Origin: Hypericibacter adhaerens
GTDB taxonomy: Bacteria; Pseudomonadota; Alphaproteobacteria; Dongiales; Dongiaceae
DNA length: 64,000 nucleotides
NCBI RefSeq assembly: GCF_008728835.1
Contig: NZ_CP042582.1
Coordinates: 3,375,001 to 3,439,000 of the forward strand
Reading direction: 5' to 3'
Shown: positions 42,584-52,695 of the stretch, piece by piece
Layout: each line of letters starts with the position of its first letter
How positions within the stretch are numbered: position 1 is the first letter of the stretch
The notes under the pieces: generated by a model
What the model was told of the DNA's origin: nothing
Databases searched by the model: none
The model's input: the letters and a program-made list of their open reading frames with translations, nothing else
Position numbers and translations under genes: made by a program

Positions 42584-44608
42584 TCAAGGACCGGGGGTCT
42601 CCAGCAGCAGCATCCGACCGTCCCAGCCTTGTGCCGCGCTCGGCTTGCCATGCGGCGCCAGCCGGCCCGCCTGCAGGGTCTGTGCCAGCGTATCGCGCGC
42701 GGCGTCGAAGCTGCCCTGCATCCGGTTGAGGGTGATCAGCTTCAGGAGCCGGCGCGGCTGCTGCGCGGCGACCGTTCCCACCAGCACCGGCAGGGTCCGG
42801 CCGTTCCCGTCGCGGATCGCAAGGGCTGTCGGCCAGAGGCGCAGCACGAGACGAGAGCCGTCGGGACGCGGCAGCAGCCGGATCAGCACGGGCGGACGGC
42901 CATCGTCGAGGCGCGGCAGGACGGGCAGCGCCTCGGGTCCGGGATCGGGCAGGAGCCAGGCGAGCAGGCTGGACACGCTCCAGCGCACGGGCTCGCGCCA
43001 GCCGGCCTTCTCGAGCTCGAGGGCGATCGCATGCGGAGGACCGACCCAGGCGACGGTGAAGGGCTCCTCATATTTCCCTTTGAGGTCGACGCGGCGTTCC
43101 GCGAGCGCGTTCCAGCCGTCCTGGCGCCAGTCCTCGAGCGACATCGCCTCGGTCTGCTGGCGCACCGCAAAGAGCGCCATGTCCTGCCTGTGGCTGCGAT
43201 CGATATGGAAGGCGCCGATGCCGATGAGCGCCGCCATCGCCGCGATCGCCAGCCCCCGGCTGTGGATGCGTTCCGGACGATGATGCAGATAGACCGTGCC
43301 CAGGAGCGTCAGCCAGGCGGCACCGAAGGCGAGGCCGGCGCTCACGTCCGAGAACCAGTGGGCGCCGAGATAGAGGCGCGAGATCGCGATCAGGCTGACG
43401 AAGGCGACGATGAGCGCGACGAAGAGGCGCCGGCCGAGCGGCCCCATCTCGCGCGTCGCCAGGAAGGCGAGGAAGCCCCACATCACGATATTGACCGTGG
43501 CATGGCCGCTCGGGAAGGAGAGGGCGCTCCAGCCGCTATAGAGATCGGCGACCGGGCGCGGCCGGTAGAGCGTGAGCTTGAGGCCGGTGTTGAAGAGCGA
43601 GCCCAGCGCCACCGCCGCCAGCCAGTAGAGCGCGGTGTGCCAGGCGCGCTGCGACAGGAGCCACAAGAGAACCGCCAGGGTGACGCCGATCACGACGATC
43701 GGATCGCCGAGCTCCGTCACCGCCACCATGAATCCGTCGGCCCAGGGCAGACGCAGGGATTGCAGCAGCCCGTAGATCGCGGAATCGGCCCGCACCAGGG
43801 GCTCGCCCTCGACCACCCCTTCCAGCAGCGCGAAGAACAGCCACAGCGCCGCGACCAGCAGGATCACGGCGGCGACCAGGCCGCGGAACTCGCGCTCGTT
43901 GGGCTCGAGCAGCGAGCGCAGCAGGCGCCGCGGCCAGCTCTCGCCGCGCAGCGCCCAGGCGTCGAGGCGGGCCAGATGGCGGTCGAGCCAGGGCAGGCCG
44001 ATGCGCAAGACCAGGCGCACCAGCGCCAGCGCCAGCAGCAGCAGCCCGACCATGAGCGCGATGAAGATGAGGAGCCGGCCCGCCACCGCGCCGGCCAGCG
44101 TGAGCGAGGCGCCGACCGCCACACCCGGCAGGATATGGGCGAGCGCCCAGAGCGCCGCCGCCACGGTCACCGTGGGATAGAAGCGCAAAGGCGGCATCTT
44201 GAGGATGCCGGCGAAAAGCGGCACGAACGCTCGTGTCGCCGGCAGGAACCGGCCGAGCAGCACGCTGGTGCCGCCATGGCGGGCGAAGAAGCGCTCGGCC
44301 TCGTCGATCAGGCGCGGATAATGGTTGAAGGGCCAGCGGGTGACGATCGAGCGGCCGTAATGGCGCCCGATGTTGTAGGCGACGGTGTCGCCGACGACGG
44401 CGCCGAGGATGACCCATCCGCAAAGCGGCCCGAGCCGGATCGCGTCGGTCGCGACCAGCGCGCCCGTCGCCACGATCAGCGTCGAGCCGGGAATGACCGC
44501 GCCGACGACCGGCAGCGCCTCCGCCATCGCCGCCAGGAATCCCAGGCCATAGGCCAGGGCCGGGTTGGCCGCGAAGAAGTCGAGGAAGCCGCGGAGATAG
44601 TCAAGCAT
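42584..44608 (-). CDS. DedA - PAP2 phosphatase - LssY C-terminal domain fusion protein
   Basis: The 674-residue inner-membrane protein joins three modules. Residues about 10-200 are a DedA/VTT domain (EALPVVGAVIPGSTLI, GDTVAYNIGRHYGRS, FARHGGTSVLLGRFLPATRAFVP). Residues about 240-450 are a PAP2 lipid phosphatase with all three motifs: KLTLYRPRP (344-352), PSGH (366-369) and SRLYLGAHWFSDV (410-422). Residues about 490-674 resemble the soluble LssY C-terminal domain. DedA proteins include undecaprenyl-phosphate or phospholipid flippases, and PAP2 enzymes dephosphorylate lipid pyrophosphates, so coupled dephosphorylation and recycling of a lipid carrier is an attractive inference. A small membrane protein follows in the same transcript. 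Confidence 0.92.
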   Translation of the reverse strand: MLDYLRGFLDFFAANPALAYGLGFLAAMAEALPVVGAVIPGSTLIVATGALVATDAIRLGPLCGWVILGAVVGDTVAYNIGRHYGRSIVTRWPFNHYPRLIDEAERFFARHGGTSVLLGRFLPATRAFVPLFAGILKMPPLRFYPTVTVAAALWALAHILPGVAVGASLTLAGAVAGRLLIFIALMVGLLLLALALVRLVLRIGLPWLDRHLARLDAWALRGESWPRRLLRSLLEPNEREFRGLVAAVILLVAALWLFFALLEGVVEGEPLVRADSAIYGLLQSLRLPWADGFMVAVTELGDPIVVIGVTLAVLLWLLSQRAWHTALYWLAAVALGSLFNTGLKLTLYRPRPVADLYSGWSALSFPSGHATVNIVMWGFLAFLATREMGPLGRRLFVALIVAFVSLIAISRLYLGAHWFSDVSAGLAFGAAWLTLLGTVYLHHRPERIHSRGLAIAAMAALIGIGAFHIDRSHRQDMALFAVRQQTEAMSLEDWRQDGWNALAERRVDLKGKYEEPFTVAWVGPPHAIALELEKAGWREPVRWSVSSLLAWLLPDPGPEALPVLPRLDDGRPPVLIRLLPRPDGSRLVLRLWPTALAIRDGNGRTLPVLVGTVAAQQPRRLLKLITLNRMQGSFDAARDTLAQTLQAGRLAPHGKPSAAQGWDGRMLLLETPGP

Positions 44609-44651
44609 CGCGGCCTAACCCGATGCGAACGTTTCGCTGGCTTCGCGTTCT

Positions 44652-44794
44652 TCCCCTCCCCCCTTGAGGGGGAGGCTGGGGGGGGGGTGGCCACAAGTTC
44701 GTTGCAAGCCGGCACTCGCGTGATGAAAGGCTGCTTCAGCATCGTGTTCGACGATCACCCCCCACCCTAACCTCCCCCTCAAGGGGGGAGGAGA
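44652..44794. repeat. paired extragenic palindrome, family B
   Basis: The left arm (44652-44691) is CCCCTCCCCCCTTGAGGGGG with a G-rich tail, and the right arm (44756-44794) is near its reverse complement. The centre (CACTCGCGTGATGAAAGGC and following) resembles that of 39783-39919. It sits between the gatB 3' end and the DedA-PAP2 gene start. Confidence 0.8.
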
Positions 44795-44830
44795 TTGGAG
44801 CGTCGCGCGCATCGGCGCTGTCGGGCAGGC

Positions 44831-46321
44831 TCAGCCCGCGAGCTTCTTCTTCAGGAGCTCGTTCAGCAGGGCGGGGTTGGCCTTGCCGCCCATGGCCTTC
44901 ATCACCTGGCCGACGAAGAAGCCCAGCAGCTTGTCCTTGCCGGAACGGTATTCGGCGACCTTGTCGGCCTGCTCGGCCATGATCTTGTCGATCGCGGCCT
45001 CGATGGCGCCGGTGTCGGTCACCTGGCGCAGACCCTTCTCCTCGACGATCGCCTTGGCGCCCTTGCCGCTCTCGACCATGGCCTGGAACACGTCCTTGGC
45101 GATGCGGCCCGAGATCGTGTTGTCGGCGATGAGATCGACCAGCTCGCCGAGCGCTGCCGCCGAGACCGGCGATTCCTCGATTCCCTTGTTCAGCCGGTTG
45201 AGCGCGCCGAAGAGCTCGGAGATCACCCAGTTGGCCGCGAGCTTGGGATCGCGGGCCCCCGCCTTCCCGCCAGCCACCACCGTCTCGTAGAAGGCCGCCG
45301 TCTCGCGCTCGCCCACCAGCACGCCGGCGTCGTAAGACGAAAGGCCGTAGGCCTTGATGAAGCGCGCCTTCTTGGCATCGGGCAGCTCCGGCAAGGTCGC
45401 CTTGATGCTCTCGACCCAGGCCGCGTCGAGCTCGAGCGGCAGCAGATCGGGATCCGGGAAATAGCGGTAGTCGTGGGCATGCTCCTTGCTGCGCATCGAG
45501 CGCGTGATACCCTTGGCCGAATCGAAGAGCCGCGTCTCCTGCTTGACCGTGCCGCCGTCTTCCACCAGCTCGATCTGCCGGCGCGCCTCGTACTCGATCG
45601 CCTGCTGCACGAAGCGGATCGAGTTGACGTTCTTGATCTCGCAGCGCGTGCCCAGCTCTCCGCCCGGCTTGCGCACGGAGACGTTGACGTCGCAGCGGAA
45701 GCTGCCCTCGTCCATGTTGCCGTCGCAGGTGCCGAGATAGCGCAGGATCGAGCGCAGCTTCTTGAGATAGGCCGCGGCCTCCTCCGAGGAGCGCATGTCC
45801 GGCTCCGAGACGATCTCCATCAGCGCCACGCCGGCGCGGTTGAGATCGACATAGGTCTTCTTCGGATGCTGGTCATGCAGGCTCTTGCCCGCATCCTGCT
45901 CGAGATGGAGACGCGTGATGCCGACCTCGCGCGAGCGCCCGTCGGGCAGGTCGAGGATGATCGTGCCCTTGCCCACGATCGGCTGCAGATACTGCGAGAT
46001 CTGATAGCCGGCCGGCAGATCGGCATAGAAGTAGTTCTTGCGGTCGAACACCGAGCGCAGGTTGATCTGGGCGTGGAGGCCGAGCCCCGTGCGCACCGCC
46101 TGCTCGACGCAATAGCCGTTGATCACCGGCAGCATGCCGGGGAAAGCGGCGTCGACCAGGCTCACCTGCGTGTTGGGCTCGGCGCCGAAGGCGGTGGCCG
46201 CGCCCGAGAACAGCTTCGAGTTCGAGATCACCTGCGCATGGACCTCGAGGCCCAGCACGATCTCCCAGGGGCCGGTACGGCCCTGGACCAGGTTGCCCTC
46301 GTTCGGGATGGCATCGTTCAT
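44831..46321 (-). CDS. gatB: aspartyl/glutamyl-tRNA amidotransferase subunit B
   Basis: The 496-residue subunit shows the GatB signature [21 protein letters not shown] near the N-terminus, [20 protein letters not shown], and [21 protein letters not shown]. The C-terminal YqeY-like tRNA-binding domain covers about 350-496. It phosphorylates the mischarged Glu-tRNA-Gln or Asp-tRNA-Asn and, with ammonia from GatA, amidates it. The ATG at 46321 has GGAGG ten bases upstream; a GTG at 46330 overlapping the gatA stop would add three residues. It is the last gene of gatCAB. Confidence 0.97.
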   Translation of the reverse strand: MNDAIPNEGNLVQGRTGPWEIVLGLEVHAQVISNSKLFSGAATAFGAEPNTQVSLVDAAFPGMLPVINGYCVEQAVRTGLGLHAQINLRSVFDRKNYFYADLPAGYQISQYLQPIVGKGTIILDLPDGRSREVGITRLHLEQDAGKSLHDQHPKKTYVDLNRAGVALMEIVSEPDMRSSEEAAAYLKKLRSILRYLGTCDGNMDEGSFRCDVNVSVRKPGGELGTRCEIKNVNSIRFVQQAIEYEARRQIELVEDGGTVKQETRLFDSAKGITRSMRSKEHAHDYRYFPDPDLLPLELDAAWVESIKATLPELPDAKKARFIKAYGLSSYDAGVLVGERETAAFYETVVAGGKAGARDPKLAANWVISELFGALNRLNKGIEESPVSAAALGELVDLIADNTISGRIAKDVFQAMVESGKGAKAIVEEKGLRQVTDTGAIEAAIDKIMAEQADKVAEYRSGKDKLLGFFVGQVMKAMGGKANPALLNELLKKKLAG

Positions 46322-46326
46322 GGTCG

Positions 46327-47796
46327 TCACGCCTCCGGCCGCGCGGTGAAGCCCGCGGCCTTCTCCAGCACCTGGCCCGCCTTGAGCAGCGTCGCCTCGT
46401 CGAAGGCCTTGCCGATGAGCTGCAGTCCCAAAGGCAAGCCCTCGCCCGACAGCGCCGCAGGCACCGAGAGGCCCGGCAGGCCTGCCAGGTTCACGGTCAC
46501 GGTGAAGACGTCGTTCAGATACATCGCCACCGGATCGTCGCTGTTCTCACCCTCGGCGAAGGCCGCGGTCGGCGTCGCCGGCGTCAGGATCACGTCGACC
46601 TGCTTGAAGGCCTCGGTGAAGTCGCGCGCGATCAGGCTGCGCAGCCGCTGGGCCCGCAGGTAATAGGCGTCGTAATAGCCGGCCGAGAGCACATAGGTGC
46701 CGATCAGGATGCGCCGCTTGACCTCCGCGCCGAAACCGGCGGCCCGGGTGAGCTCGTACATCTCGTCCAGCGAATCCGCCGGCACGCGCAGGCCGAAGCG
46801 CACCCCGTCATAGCGCGCGAGGTTCGAGGAGGCCTCGGCGGGCGCGATGATGTAGTAGGTCGGCAGCGCATATTTCGTATGCGGCAGCGAGATCTCCACC
46901 GGCGTGGCGCCGGCGGCCTTGAGCCATTCGGCGCCCTGACCCCAGAGCTTCTCGATCTCGGGCGACATGCCGTCGACGCGATATTCCTTGGGGATGCCGA
47001 TCTTCATGCCGCGGATGTCGCCGGTGAGGCCGGCACGGAAATCCGGCACCGGCGTATCGACCGAGGTCGAATCCTTGGGGTCGTGGCCCGCCATGGCGCC
47101 CAGCATGATCGCGGCGTCCTCGACGCTGCGCGTCATCGGCCCCGCCTGGTCGAGCGAGGAGGCGAAGGCGACGATGCCCCAGCGCGAGCAGCGACCATAG
47201 GTCGGCTTGATGCCGACGATGCCGCAGAAGGCGGCGGGCTGGCGGATCGAGCCGCCGGTGTCGGTGCCCGTCGCCGCCATGGCGATGCGCGCGGCAACCG
47301 AAGAGGCCGAGCCGCCCGAGGAGCCGCCGGGCACCAGCATCGCGTTCTTGTCGGCCTTGCGCTTCCAGGGATTGGCGACATGGCCGTGATAGCTGGTCAT
47401 GTTGGAGGAGCCCATCGCGAACTCGTCCATATTGACCTTGCCCAGCATCACGGCGCCGGCCTTCCAGAGGTTGGCCGTCACGGTCGATTCATAGGTCGGC
47501 TTGAATCCGTCGAGGATATGCGAGCCCGCGGTCGTCAGCACGCCCTCGGTGCAGAACAGATCCTTGATCGCGAGCGGGATGCCGTCCATGGCGCCCGCCT
47601 TGCCGGCATGGCGGCGCTGGTCGGAAGCCTCGGCCATGGCGAGCGCCTTTTCCGGCGTCTCGGTGATGAAGGCGTTGAGATGGCGCTGCGCCGCCATCGC
47701 CTCCAGATGGGCCTGGGTCAGTTCCTTGGCGGAGAAGCGGCCTTTCGCCAGGCCGTCGAGCGCGCCGGCGATCGTGAGGTCGGTGAGATTCGACAT
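46327..47796 (-). CDS. gatA: aspartyl/glutamyl-tRNA amidotransferase subunit A
   Basis: The 489-residue amidase has the Ser-cisSer-Lys triad in the right places: Lys78 in LAIKDLF, Ser159 in [10 protein letters not shown] and Ser183 in [12 protein letters not shown]. It releases ammonia from glutamine and channels it to GatB for transamidation of Glu-tRNA-Gln. [13 protein letters not shown] is typical of GatA rather than of other amidase-signature enzymes. The start is placed 11 bases after the gatC stop; the stop is 5 bases before the gatB ATG. This operon implies that at least one of Gln-tRNA or Asn-tRNA is formed indirectly in this organism. Confidence 0.97.
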   Translation of the reverse strand: MSNLTDLTIAGALDGLAKGRFSAKELTQAHLEAMAAQRHLNAFITETPEKALAMAEASDQRRHAGKAGAMDGIPLAIKDLFCTEGVLTTAGSHILDGFKPTYESTVTANLWKAGAVMLGKVNMDEFAMGSSNMTSYHGHVANPWKRKADKNAMLVPGGSSGGSASSVAARIAMAATGTDTGGSIRQPAAFCGIVGIKPTYGRCSRWGIVAFASSLDQAGPMTRSVEDAAIMLGAMAGHDPKDSTSVDTPVPDFRAGLTGDIRGMKIGIPKEYRVDGMSPEIEKLWGQGAEWLKAAGATPVEISLPHTKYALPTYYIIAPAEASSNLARYDGVRFGLRVPADSLDEMYELTRAAGFGAEVKRRILIGTYVLSAGYYDAYYLRAQRLRSLIARDFTEAFKQVDVILTPATPTAAFAEGENSDDPVAMYLNDVFTVTVNLAGLPGLSVPAALSGEGLPLGLQLIGKAFDEATLLKAGQVLEKAAGFTARPEA

Positions 47797-47807
47797 GAGC
47801 GAGATCC

Positions 47808-48095
47808 CTACTCCACCACCTTCGGGACCGAGAAGAACCCGGCCGCGGGCTCGGGCGCGTTGGCGAGGATGCGGTCGCGGCAGTTGCCGTCCGTCACCTC
47901 GTCCTTGCGCTTGGGCAGCGCGAAGCGGCCGACGCCGCTCATCGGCTCGACGCCCGAGACATCGACCGCGTTCAGTTGCTCGACCCAATGCAGGATGCCG
48001 TCCAGCTCCTTGGCATAGAGGTCGAGCTCCTCATCCTTGAGCCGGATGCGGGCGAGGGTCGCGATATGGGCAACGGTCTTGCGGTCGAGCGACAT
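47808..48095 (-). CDS. gatC: aspartyl/glutamyl-tRNA amidotransferase subunit C
   Basis: The 95-residue subunit begins [19 protein letters not shown] and contains [15 protein letters not shown], followed by [15 protein letters not shown] and FFSVPKVVE, all characteristic of GatC. It wraps around GatA and GatB and stabilises the complex. It is first in the gatCAB order, with a probable promoter about 70 bases upstream (48164-48192). Confidence 0.96.
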   Translation of the reverse strand: MSLDRKTVAHIATLARIRLKDEELDLYAKELDGILHWVEQLNAVDVSGVEPMSGVGRFALPKRKDEVTDGNCRDRILANAPEPAAGFFSVPKVVE

Positions 48096-48163
48096 GCGAA
48101 TCCTGAGGATGGGTCCGGGAAAGGGCCGGGTCTCAATGGTTAAGGGGATGTCGGGAGGCCGGG

Positions 48164-48192
48164 AAAATATCACCCGGCCCCAGGGCAGGCAA
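48164..48192 (-). promoter_or_regulatory. candidate promoter of gatCAB; rest of the 365-base gap is empty
   Basis: On the minus strand TTGCCT (48187-48192), a 17-bp spacer and TATTTT (48164-48169) form a reasonable vegetative promoter. No gene or repeat is visible in the remainder of 48096-48460, which must also hold the promoter of the rightward protease gene. Confidence 0.5.
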
Positions 48193-48460
48193 CTGCGCCT
48201 TCCCCCGCCGATTTTGCCCGGAAATTGGCCAAATCCCGCCCGAATCCGCGGGCCGGAGCGAAGCTCGGCGATGGCGGCGGCGGGGAAACCCCGCCTTAGG
48301 CGCCTTCCCCGATCATCCTGAGCCGGTCTCCCGGCGCGAAAAACAGCCCCGCTGCGGTTGCAGAGTGCCGGATTTTCACGCCAGACTGACGAGGAGGGCG
48401 ACCGGCACGATCGCCTTTCCTTCCTGCCCTCGCCCGCAAGACCGATTTGGCCCATTGCCC

Positions 48461-49711
48461 ATGAGATTGCTCGTCCCGGCCCGCTTCCTCTCCATCCTCC
48501 TCCTGATCGCCCTCGCCCCGATCCTGCCCGCCCAGGCGGCAGGCACCGGCGAAGCGGTCGATGGCAGCCTGTTCAAAGCCACGGACGGCTATATCAAGTC
48601 GCTGCTCGACAAGGCCGGGCTGTCGCCGCGCACCATGACCGACGGCGATGTCGCGATCGAGTGGCATGACGGGAAGGACCACTATCCCGGCTTCGCCACC
48701 TTCGATCGCAACCCCGACGGCAGCATCTGGAATCTCCGGCTGGCCGCTCTCCTGCCGGAAGAGGCCATCAAAGGCGTCGCCGACAACCTCATCGCCGAGT
48801 TCACCAACCGCTGGAACCGCTCGGAAGGGCTGATCACGCTGTTCAGGGGCGAGGACGGGGTGCTGATCGCGGCCGCCAACCTGCCGGTCGAGCACGGCCT
48901 CAACCCGGCCGAGTTCCAGGCCAGCGGGATCGACCGCGTCAGGCAGACGCTGGGCCGGATCCTGCGGCAGCTCGACGAGTTCGCCAGCAGCTACCGGTCG
49001 AGCCGGCAGAAGGCCGACACCAGCCGGCTGCCGGCGAGAGCCGTGGGCCTGCTGGAGCTGGCGGGCGGCGGCTACTGCACCGCGAGCGTGGTCGGCAAGG
49101 ACGTCATCCTGACGGCGGCTCACTGCATCTTCGATTCCAACGGCAAGATGCGGAAGCCGACGCAATTCCGCGCCGGTTACGATGGCGGCACCGAGATCGC
49201 GTCGGCCCGCATCCTCGACCAGTTCGCGCCTTCGGATTTCGACGTCACGCGCGCGTTCATCTCGGACGGCATGGAGGGGCTCGACTGGGCCTTCCTGCGG
49301 CTCGACCGCCCGATCGGCGACAAGACCGGCGTGCTGCCGATCAAGCTGATGAGCCGGGCCGAGCTTGGCAAGATGATCGGCTCCCCGCAGTACGAGCTGG
49401 TCCGGGTCGGCTATGGCAGCTCGAAGAAGCTCACCATGCAGACCGGCTGCGACCTGATGCATGTCTGGGACGACAATACCTTTGCCCATCTCTGCTATAT
49501 CGAGCCGGGCGATTCGGGCTCGCCGGAGCTGCTCCGCGAGAACGACAGCTACAGCATCGTCGGCGTGGACACCGCGATCGTCGACATCCATGACGTGAAG
49601 CGCGCCAATGTCGCGGTCTCGAGCGCCGCCTTCGCCAACGCCTTGCCCGATTTCCTCGACCGTCCGGTCTCCGACGACATGTCGGATTCGGGGAACCCCA
49701 AGAACCGCTAG
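48461..49711 (+). CDS. secreted YbjN-like/trypsin-like serine protease fusion, copy 1
   Basis: The 416-residue protein has a signal peptide (about 1-26, ending PAQAA), then a YbjN-like domain at about 38-172 (GYIKSLLDKAGL, GSIWNLRLAALLPEEA, NRWNRSEGLITLF, GLNPAEFQASGIDRV). A trypsin-like domain at about 192-400 follows. Its catalytic triad is visible: His221 in LTAAHC, Asp275 in GLDWAFLRL and Ser352 in PGDSGSP. Four cysteines (206, 222, 330, 345) could form the two conserved disulfides. It is first of three paralogues arranged head to tail. The ATG is chosen because the signal peptide starts there. YbjN domains are usually cytoplasmic, so this exported form is unexpected. Confidence 0.88.
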   Translation: MRLLVPARFLSILLLIALAPILPAQAAGTGEAVDGSLFKATDGYIKSLLDKAGLSPRTMTDGDVAIEWHDGKDHYPGFATFDRNPDGSIWNLRLAALLPEEAIKGVADNLIAEFTNRWNRSEGLITLFRGEDGVLIAAANLPVEHGLNPAEFQASGIDRVRQTLGRILRQLDEFASSYRSSRQKADTSRLPARAVGLLELAGGGYCTASVVGKDVILTAAHCIFDSNGKMRKPTQFRAGYDGGTEIASARILDQFAPSDFDVTRAFISDGMEGLDWAFLRLDRPIGDKTGVLPIKLMSRAELGKMIGSPQYELVRVGYGSSKKLTMQTGCDLMHVWDDNTFAHLCYIEPGDSGSPELLRENDSYSIVGVDTAIVDIHDVKRANVAVSSAAFANALPDFLDRPVSDDMSDSGNPKNR

Positions 49712-49746
49712 CGAAGCACCGACGGACCGCCGCCCCGAGCCCATCC

Positions 49747-51075
49747 TTGCGCCCCGCCCCGATCATCCGCACCGGCCTGGCCCTGCTGCTGATCCTCGCC
49801 GCCGGCCTCGGCGCGCGCACCGCGGCGCGGGCCGCGGACTCCATGACGATGGTCCAGGCCCTGTCGGTCGTGAAGGAGATGGACATCGACACCAAGCCGT
49901 CGGACGACGAGGACGAGATCAAGGTGACCTGGATCGACGGCAAGGTCCCGGTGGGCGGCTACATCTCCTTCGAGTTCGATTCCCACCAGAAGATCCGCTC
50001 GGTCAGTCCGGTGGCCGTCGTCCCCGCCGACCGTATCCGCTATCTCGGCCGCGCCGCCTTGCACGATTTCGCGCTGCGCTGGAACAGCAAGAACGCGGGT
50101 CAGTCGGAGCGTCTGGACGTCGCCAAAAGCGGCGTCCTCTATCTGTCGGTGATCGCACCGGGGGTCTCGGCGCAATATGACGCCGCGTTCTTCAAGGAGC
50201 AGATCAACAGCTTCCGCGCCGCGCTCACCCGTGCGCTCGACGAGCTCGACCGCGAGAGCAAGGCGAACGAGGCGGAGGGCGACAAGGCCTATGCCTCGGA
50301 CTGGGAGCTGGCCGATCCGAGCCGCATGCCGGCCCGAGCCGTGGGCCGCCTCGAGATCCAGGGCGGCTATATGTGCACGGGCACGCTGGTCGCCGAGAAT
50401 ATCGTCCTGACCGCCGCCCATTGCATCATGGACGACAAGGGCCGCCATCAGAAACCGCTCGTCTTCTATGCCGGCATCGACCATGGCGACGCGGTGGCCG
50501 AAGCCGGGGTCGTCGGCGTCCATGTCGATCCCGAGTTCGATCCGGTCCATCAGTTCGACGGAAATTCCATCGCGGACAATCCCCGGCTCAGCCGCGATTG
50601 GGCGCTCCTCGAGCTCGACGCGCCGATCGGCCGGAAGGCGGGCACGATCGAGGTGTTCGCCGCGACCAAGGCCCAGCTCCAGCGCATCGTGGACGACGCG
50701 AAGAGCGACGTGATCCAGATCGGCTATGGCGGCCAGAGCGGCTTCCGTCCCAAGCTCCGCCACGATTGCGGCCCCGCCGACGTGCTGGAGGCGGGCTACT
50801 ACACGACGCAATGCGGCCTGGTGAAGGGCGATTCCGGCTCGCCGCTCCTGCTCGAGGAGGACGGGAAGTACCGGATCATCGGCATCAATTACGCCTGGAT
50901 CGATCTCGACTACATCAACCACGTCTTCCTGGTGGTCGGCGGCGCCACCTTCGACCCGGCGCTGAAGGACCTCCTCTCGGGGAAGCTGCAGGCGACGTCG
51001 ATCGAGGATTGGATGAAGAGCCCGGACGACGAGGACCCGGCGCGCCGGATGGGGCAGCGCTCCGCCAGCCCATGA
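49747..51075 (+). CDS. secreted YbjN-like/trypsin-like serine protease fusion, copy 2
   Basis: The 442-residue protein starts at a TTG codon; the only nearby ATG would remove the signal peptide (ILAAGLGARTAARA), so the rare start is preferred. The N-terminal domain (about 32-170) is the most diverged of the set but keeps the pattern VVKEMDIDTK, IKVTWIDGKVPVGGYISFEF and FALRWNSKNAG. The protease domain (about 196-410) has His225 in LTAAHC, Asp284 in SRDWALLEL and Ser363 in KGDSGSP, and cysteines at 210, 226, 341 and 356. The C-terminus is acidic and Arg-rich. It lies 35 bases after copy 1. Confidence 0.85.
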   Translation: MRPAPIIRTGLALLLILAAGLGARTAARAADSMTMVQALSVVKEMDIDTKPSDDEDEIKVTWIDGKVPVGGYISFEFDSHQKIRSVSPVAVVPADRIRYLGRAALHDFALRWNSKNAGQSERLDVAKSGVLYLSVIAPGVSAQYDAAFFKEQINSFRAALTRALDELDRESKANEAEGDKAYASDWELADPSRMPARAVGRLEIQGGYMCTGTLVAENIVLTAAHCIMDDKGRHQKPLVFYAGIDHGDAVAEAGVVGVHVDPEFDPVHQFDGNSIADNPRLSRDWALLELDAPIGRKAGTIEVFAATKAQLQRIVDDAKSDVIQIGYGGQSGFRPKLRHDCGPADVLEAGYYTTQCGLVKGDSGSPLLLEEDGKYRIIGINYAWIDLDYINHVFLVVGGATFDPALKDLLSGKLQATSIEDWMKSPDDEDPARRMGQRSASP

Positions 51076-51241
51076 CCCGCGCCTTTCCGAGCCGAAACGT
51101 GCCTTTCCCGGCCCCGCCGCCTTCAATCGGGGGCGGCGGCGGGACTGCGCCGGGTTCCCAACCCACAGGCAAAAATTCCGCAATCCGGGCATAATGCCCG
51201 TCCGGTCCCGGGGGACCCGGATTCCCTGAAACGAGGTTCGG

Positions 51242-52582
51242 ATGCGCCCGACTGCCTTCACCGCCGGCCTGCTGGCCCTCCTGGTCGGTGCCGCGCTATG
51301 GACTGCCGGGCCCGCGCTGGCCTTCCGGCCGCCCAACGACAGCCGGGTCGAGGCGCCGGTCTATCGCGTCTCGGCGGGTCTGATCCAGTCGCTGCTGGCC
51401 GACGAAGGCATCGTCAGCAAGATCGATCACGAGGGCGATGTCGGCTTGAGCTTCCGGGCGGACAATGGCGATCTGCCGGGCTGGATCGTGCTGGACCGCG
51501 TCGACGACCGCGAGATCTGGAATCTCCGCTTCACGGCGCCCATCCCGGCCGACCGGACCGGCGATCGCGACCGCGGCGCCCTGCTGCGCTTCGCCAACGA
51601 CTGGAACCGCGACGAGATCGCGCTGAAGCTCTATCTCGACGAGGAAGGCCAGCTCGAGGCCGAGCATAACCTCGCGGTCCAGTACGGGATCAATCCCGAC
51701 GAGTTCCGTGAGAACGGGATCAAGCTCTACCAGGATTCGCTGGCGCGCCTGCTGGAGGCGCTGGCCTCGCCGGGCGGCGGCGGCCAGGCCTCGGGCAGCG
51801 CCCCAACGCAGGAAGAGGCCGATAACCCCCATGGCGACACGCCCGGCGAGCCGATCGACGCCAGCGCCCCGCCAGCGCGCGCCATCGGCCTGCTCGAGAT
51901 GTCGGATGGCGGCCTCTGCTCGGCCTCGGTGGTGGCCGAGGATGTGATCCTGACCGCCGCCCATTGCCTGTTCGACGAGGACCATCAGAGCGTGATCGCC
52001 GAGCGCTTCAGCGCCGGCTACGACCAGGGGCAGTTCGTGGCCACCGCCCAGATCACCGATGTCTATGTGCCGCCCGAGTTCGATCACCGGCGCTTTCTCG
52101 AGACCAACGAGATCGACGGCTATGACTGGGCCCTGCTGCGCCTCGATCGCGGCGTCGGCCATGAGACCGGCATCCTGCCGATCCGCGTGCTCGACAGCGA
52201 CCAGCTCGAGGCCATGATCGACCAGAGCGGCCCCGCCATGATGCAGATCGGCTATGGCAACGAGCGCAGCGACCATCCGGTGGCGCGGCGCGACTGTCAT
52301 CTGTCGATGGTGTGGAAGGACAACACCTATGCCCATCACTGCGGCACCGTCCCCGGCGATTCCGGCTCGCCCGACCTGCTCTTCGAGAACGACGCCTATG
52401 CCATCATCGGCATCGAATCCGCCGAGGTGGACTATAAGGAGCTGAAGGGCGCCGACATGGCCGTCTCCAGCGGCGCCTTCGCCGCGGCCCTGCCGGAATT
52501 CCTGGCCCGCCCGCGGCCTTCGACCAGCGTGGCGGAGGCGCCGGCCAAGCAGGGCCAGGTGACGGGACGGTCCTCGCCATGA
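51242..52582 (+). CDS. secreted YbjN-like/trypsin-like serine protease fusion, copy 3
   Basis: The 446-residue protein has a signal peptide (about 1-27, ending PALAF), a YbjN-like domain (about 40-175: GLIQSLLADEGIVSKIDHEGD, EIWNLRFTAPIPAD, DWNRDEIALKLYLDEEG), a Gly/Ser/Pro/Asp linker (about 176-210) and a protease domain (about 212-420). The triad is His241, Asp295 (DGYDWALLRL) and Ser374 (PGDSGSP); the four cysteines are 226, 242, 352 and 367. The linker is longer than in copies 1 and 2 and resembles the start of the tail in the fourth gene. It begins 166 bases after copy 2. Confidence 0.88.
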   Translation: MRPTAFTAGLLALLVGAALWTAGPALAFRPPNDSRVEAPVYRVSAGLIQSLLADEGIVSKIDHEGDVGLSFRADNGDLPGWIVLDRVDDREIWNLRFTAPIPADRTGDRDRGALLRFANDWNRDEIALKLYLDEEGQLEAEHNLAVQYGINPDEFRENGIKLYQDSLARLLEALASPGGGGQASGSAPTQEEADNPHGDTPGEPIDASAPPARAIGLLEMSDGGLCSASVVAEDVILTAAHCLFDEDHQSVIAERFSAGYDQGQFVATAQITDVYVPPEFDHRRFLETNEIDGYDWALLRLDRGVGHETGILPIRVLDSDQLEAMIDQSGPAMMQIGYGNERSDHPVARRDCHLSMVWKDNTYAHHCGTVPGDSGSPDLLFENDAYAIIGIESAEVDYKELKGADMAVSSGAFAAALPEFLARPRPSTSVAEAPAKQGQVTGRSSP

Positions 52583-52695
52583 GGCGCCCCGTGCCACATT
52601 TTGTCCCGATTGCGCGGGCAGGCTGCTTCGCGCGAGATTTCCGATCCGGCCTCGTCCCGGCAGGCACGTCGCCGGCAATCGTTCCTGGAGGTTCG

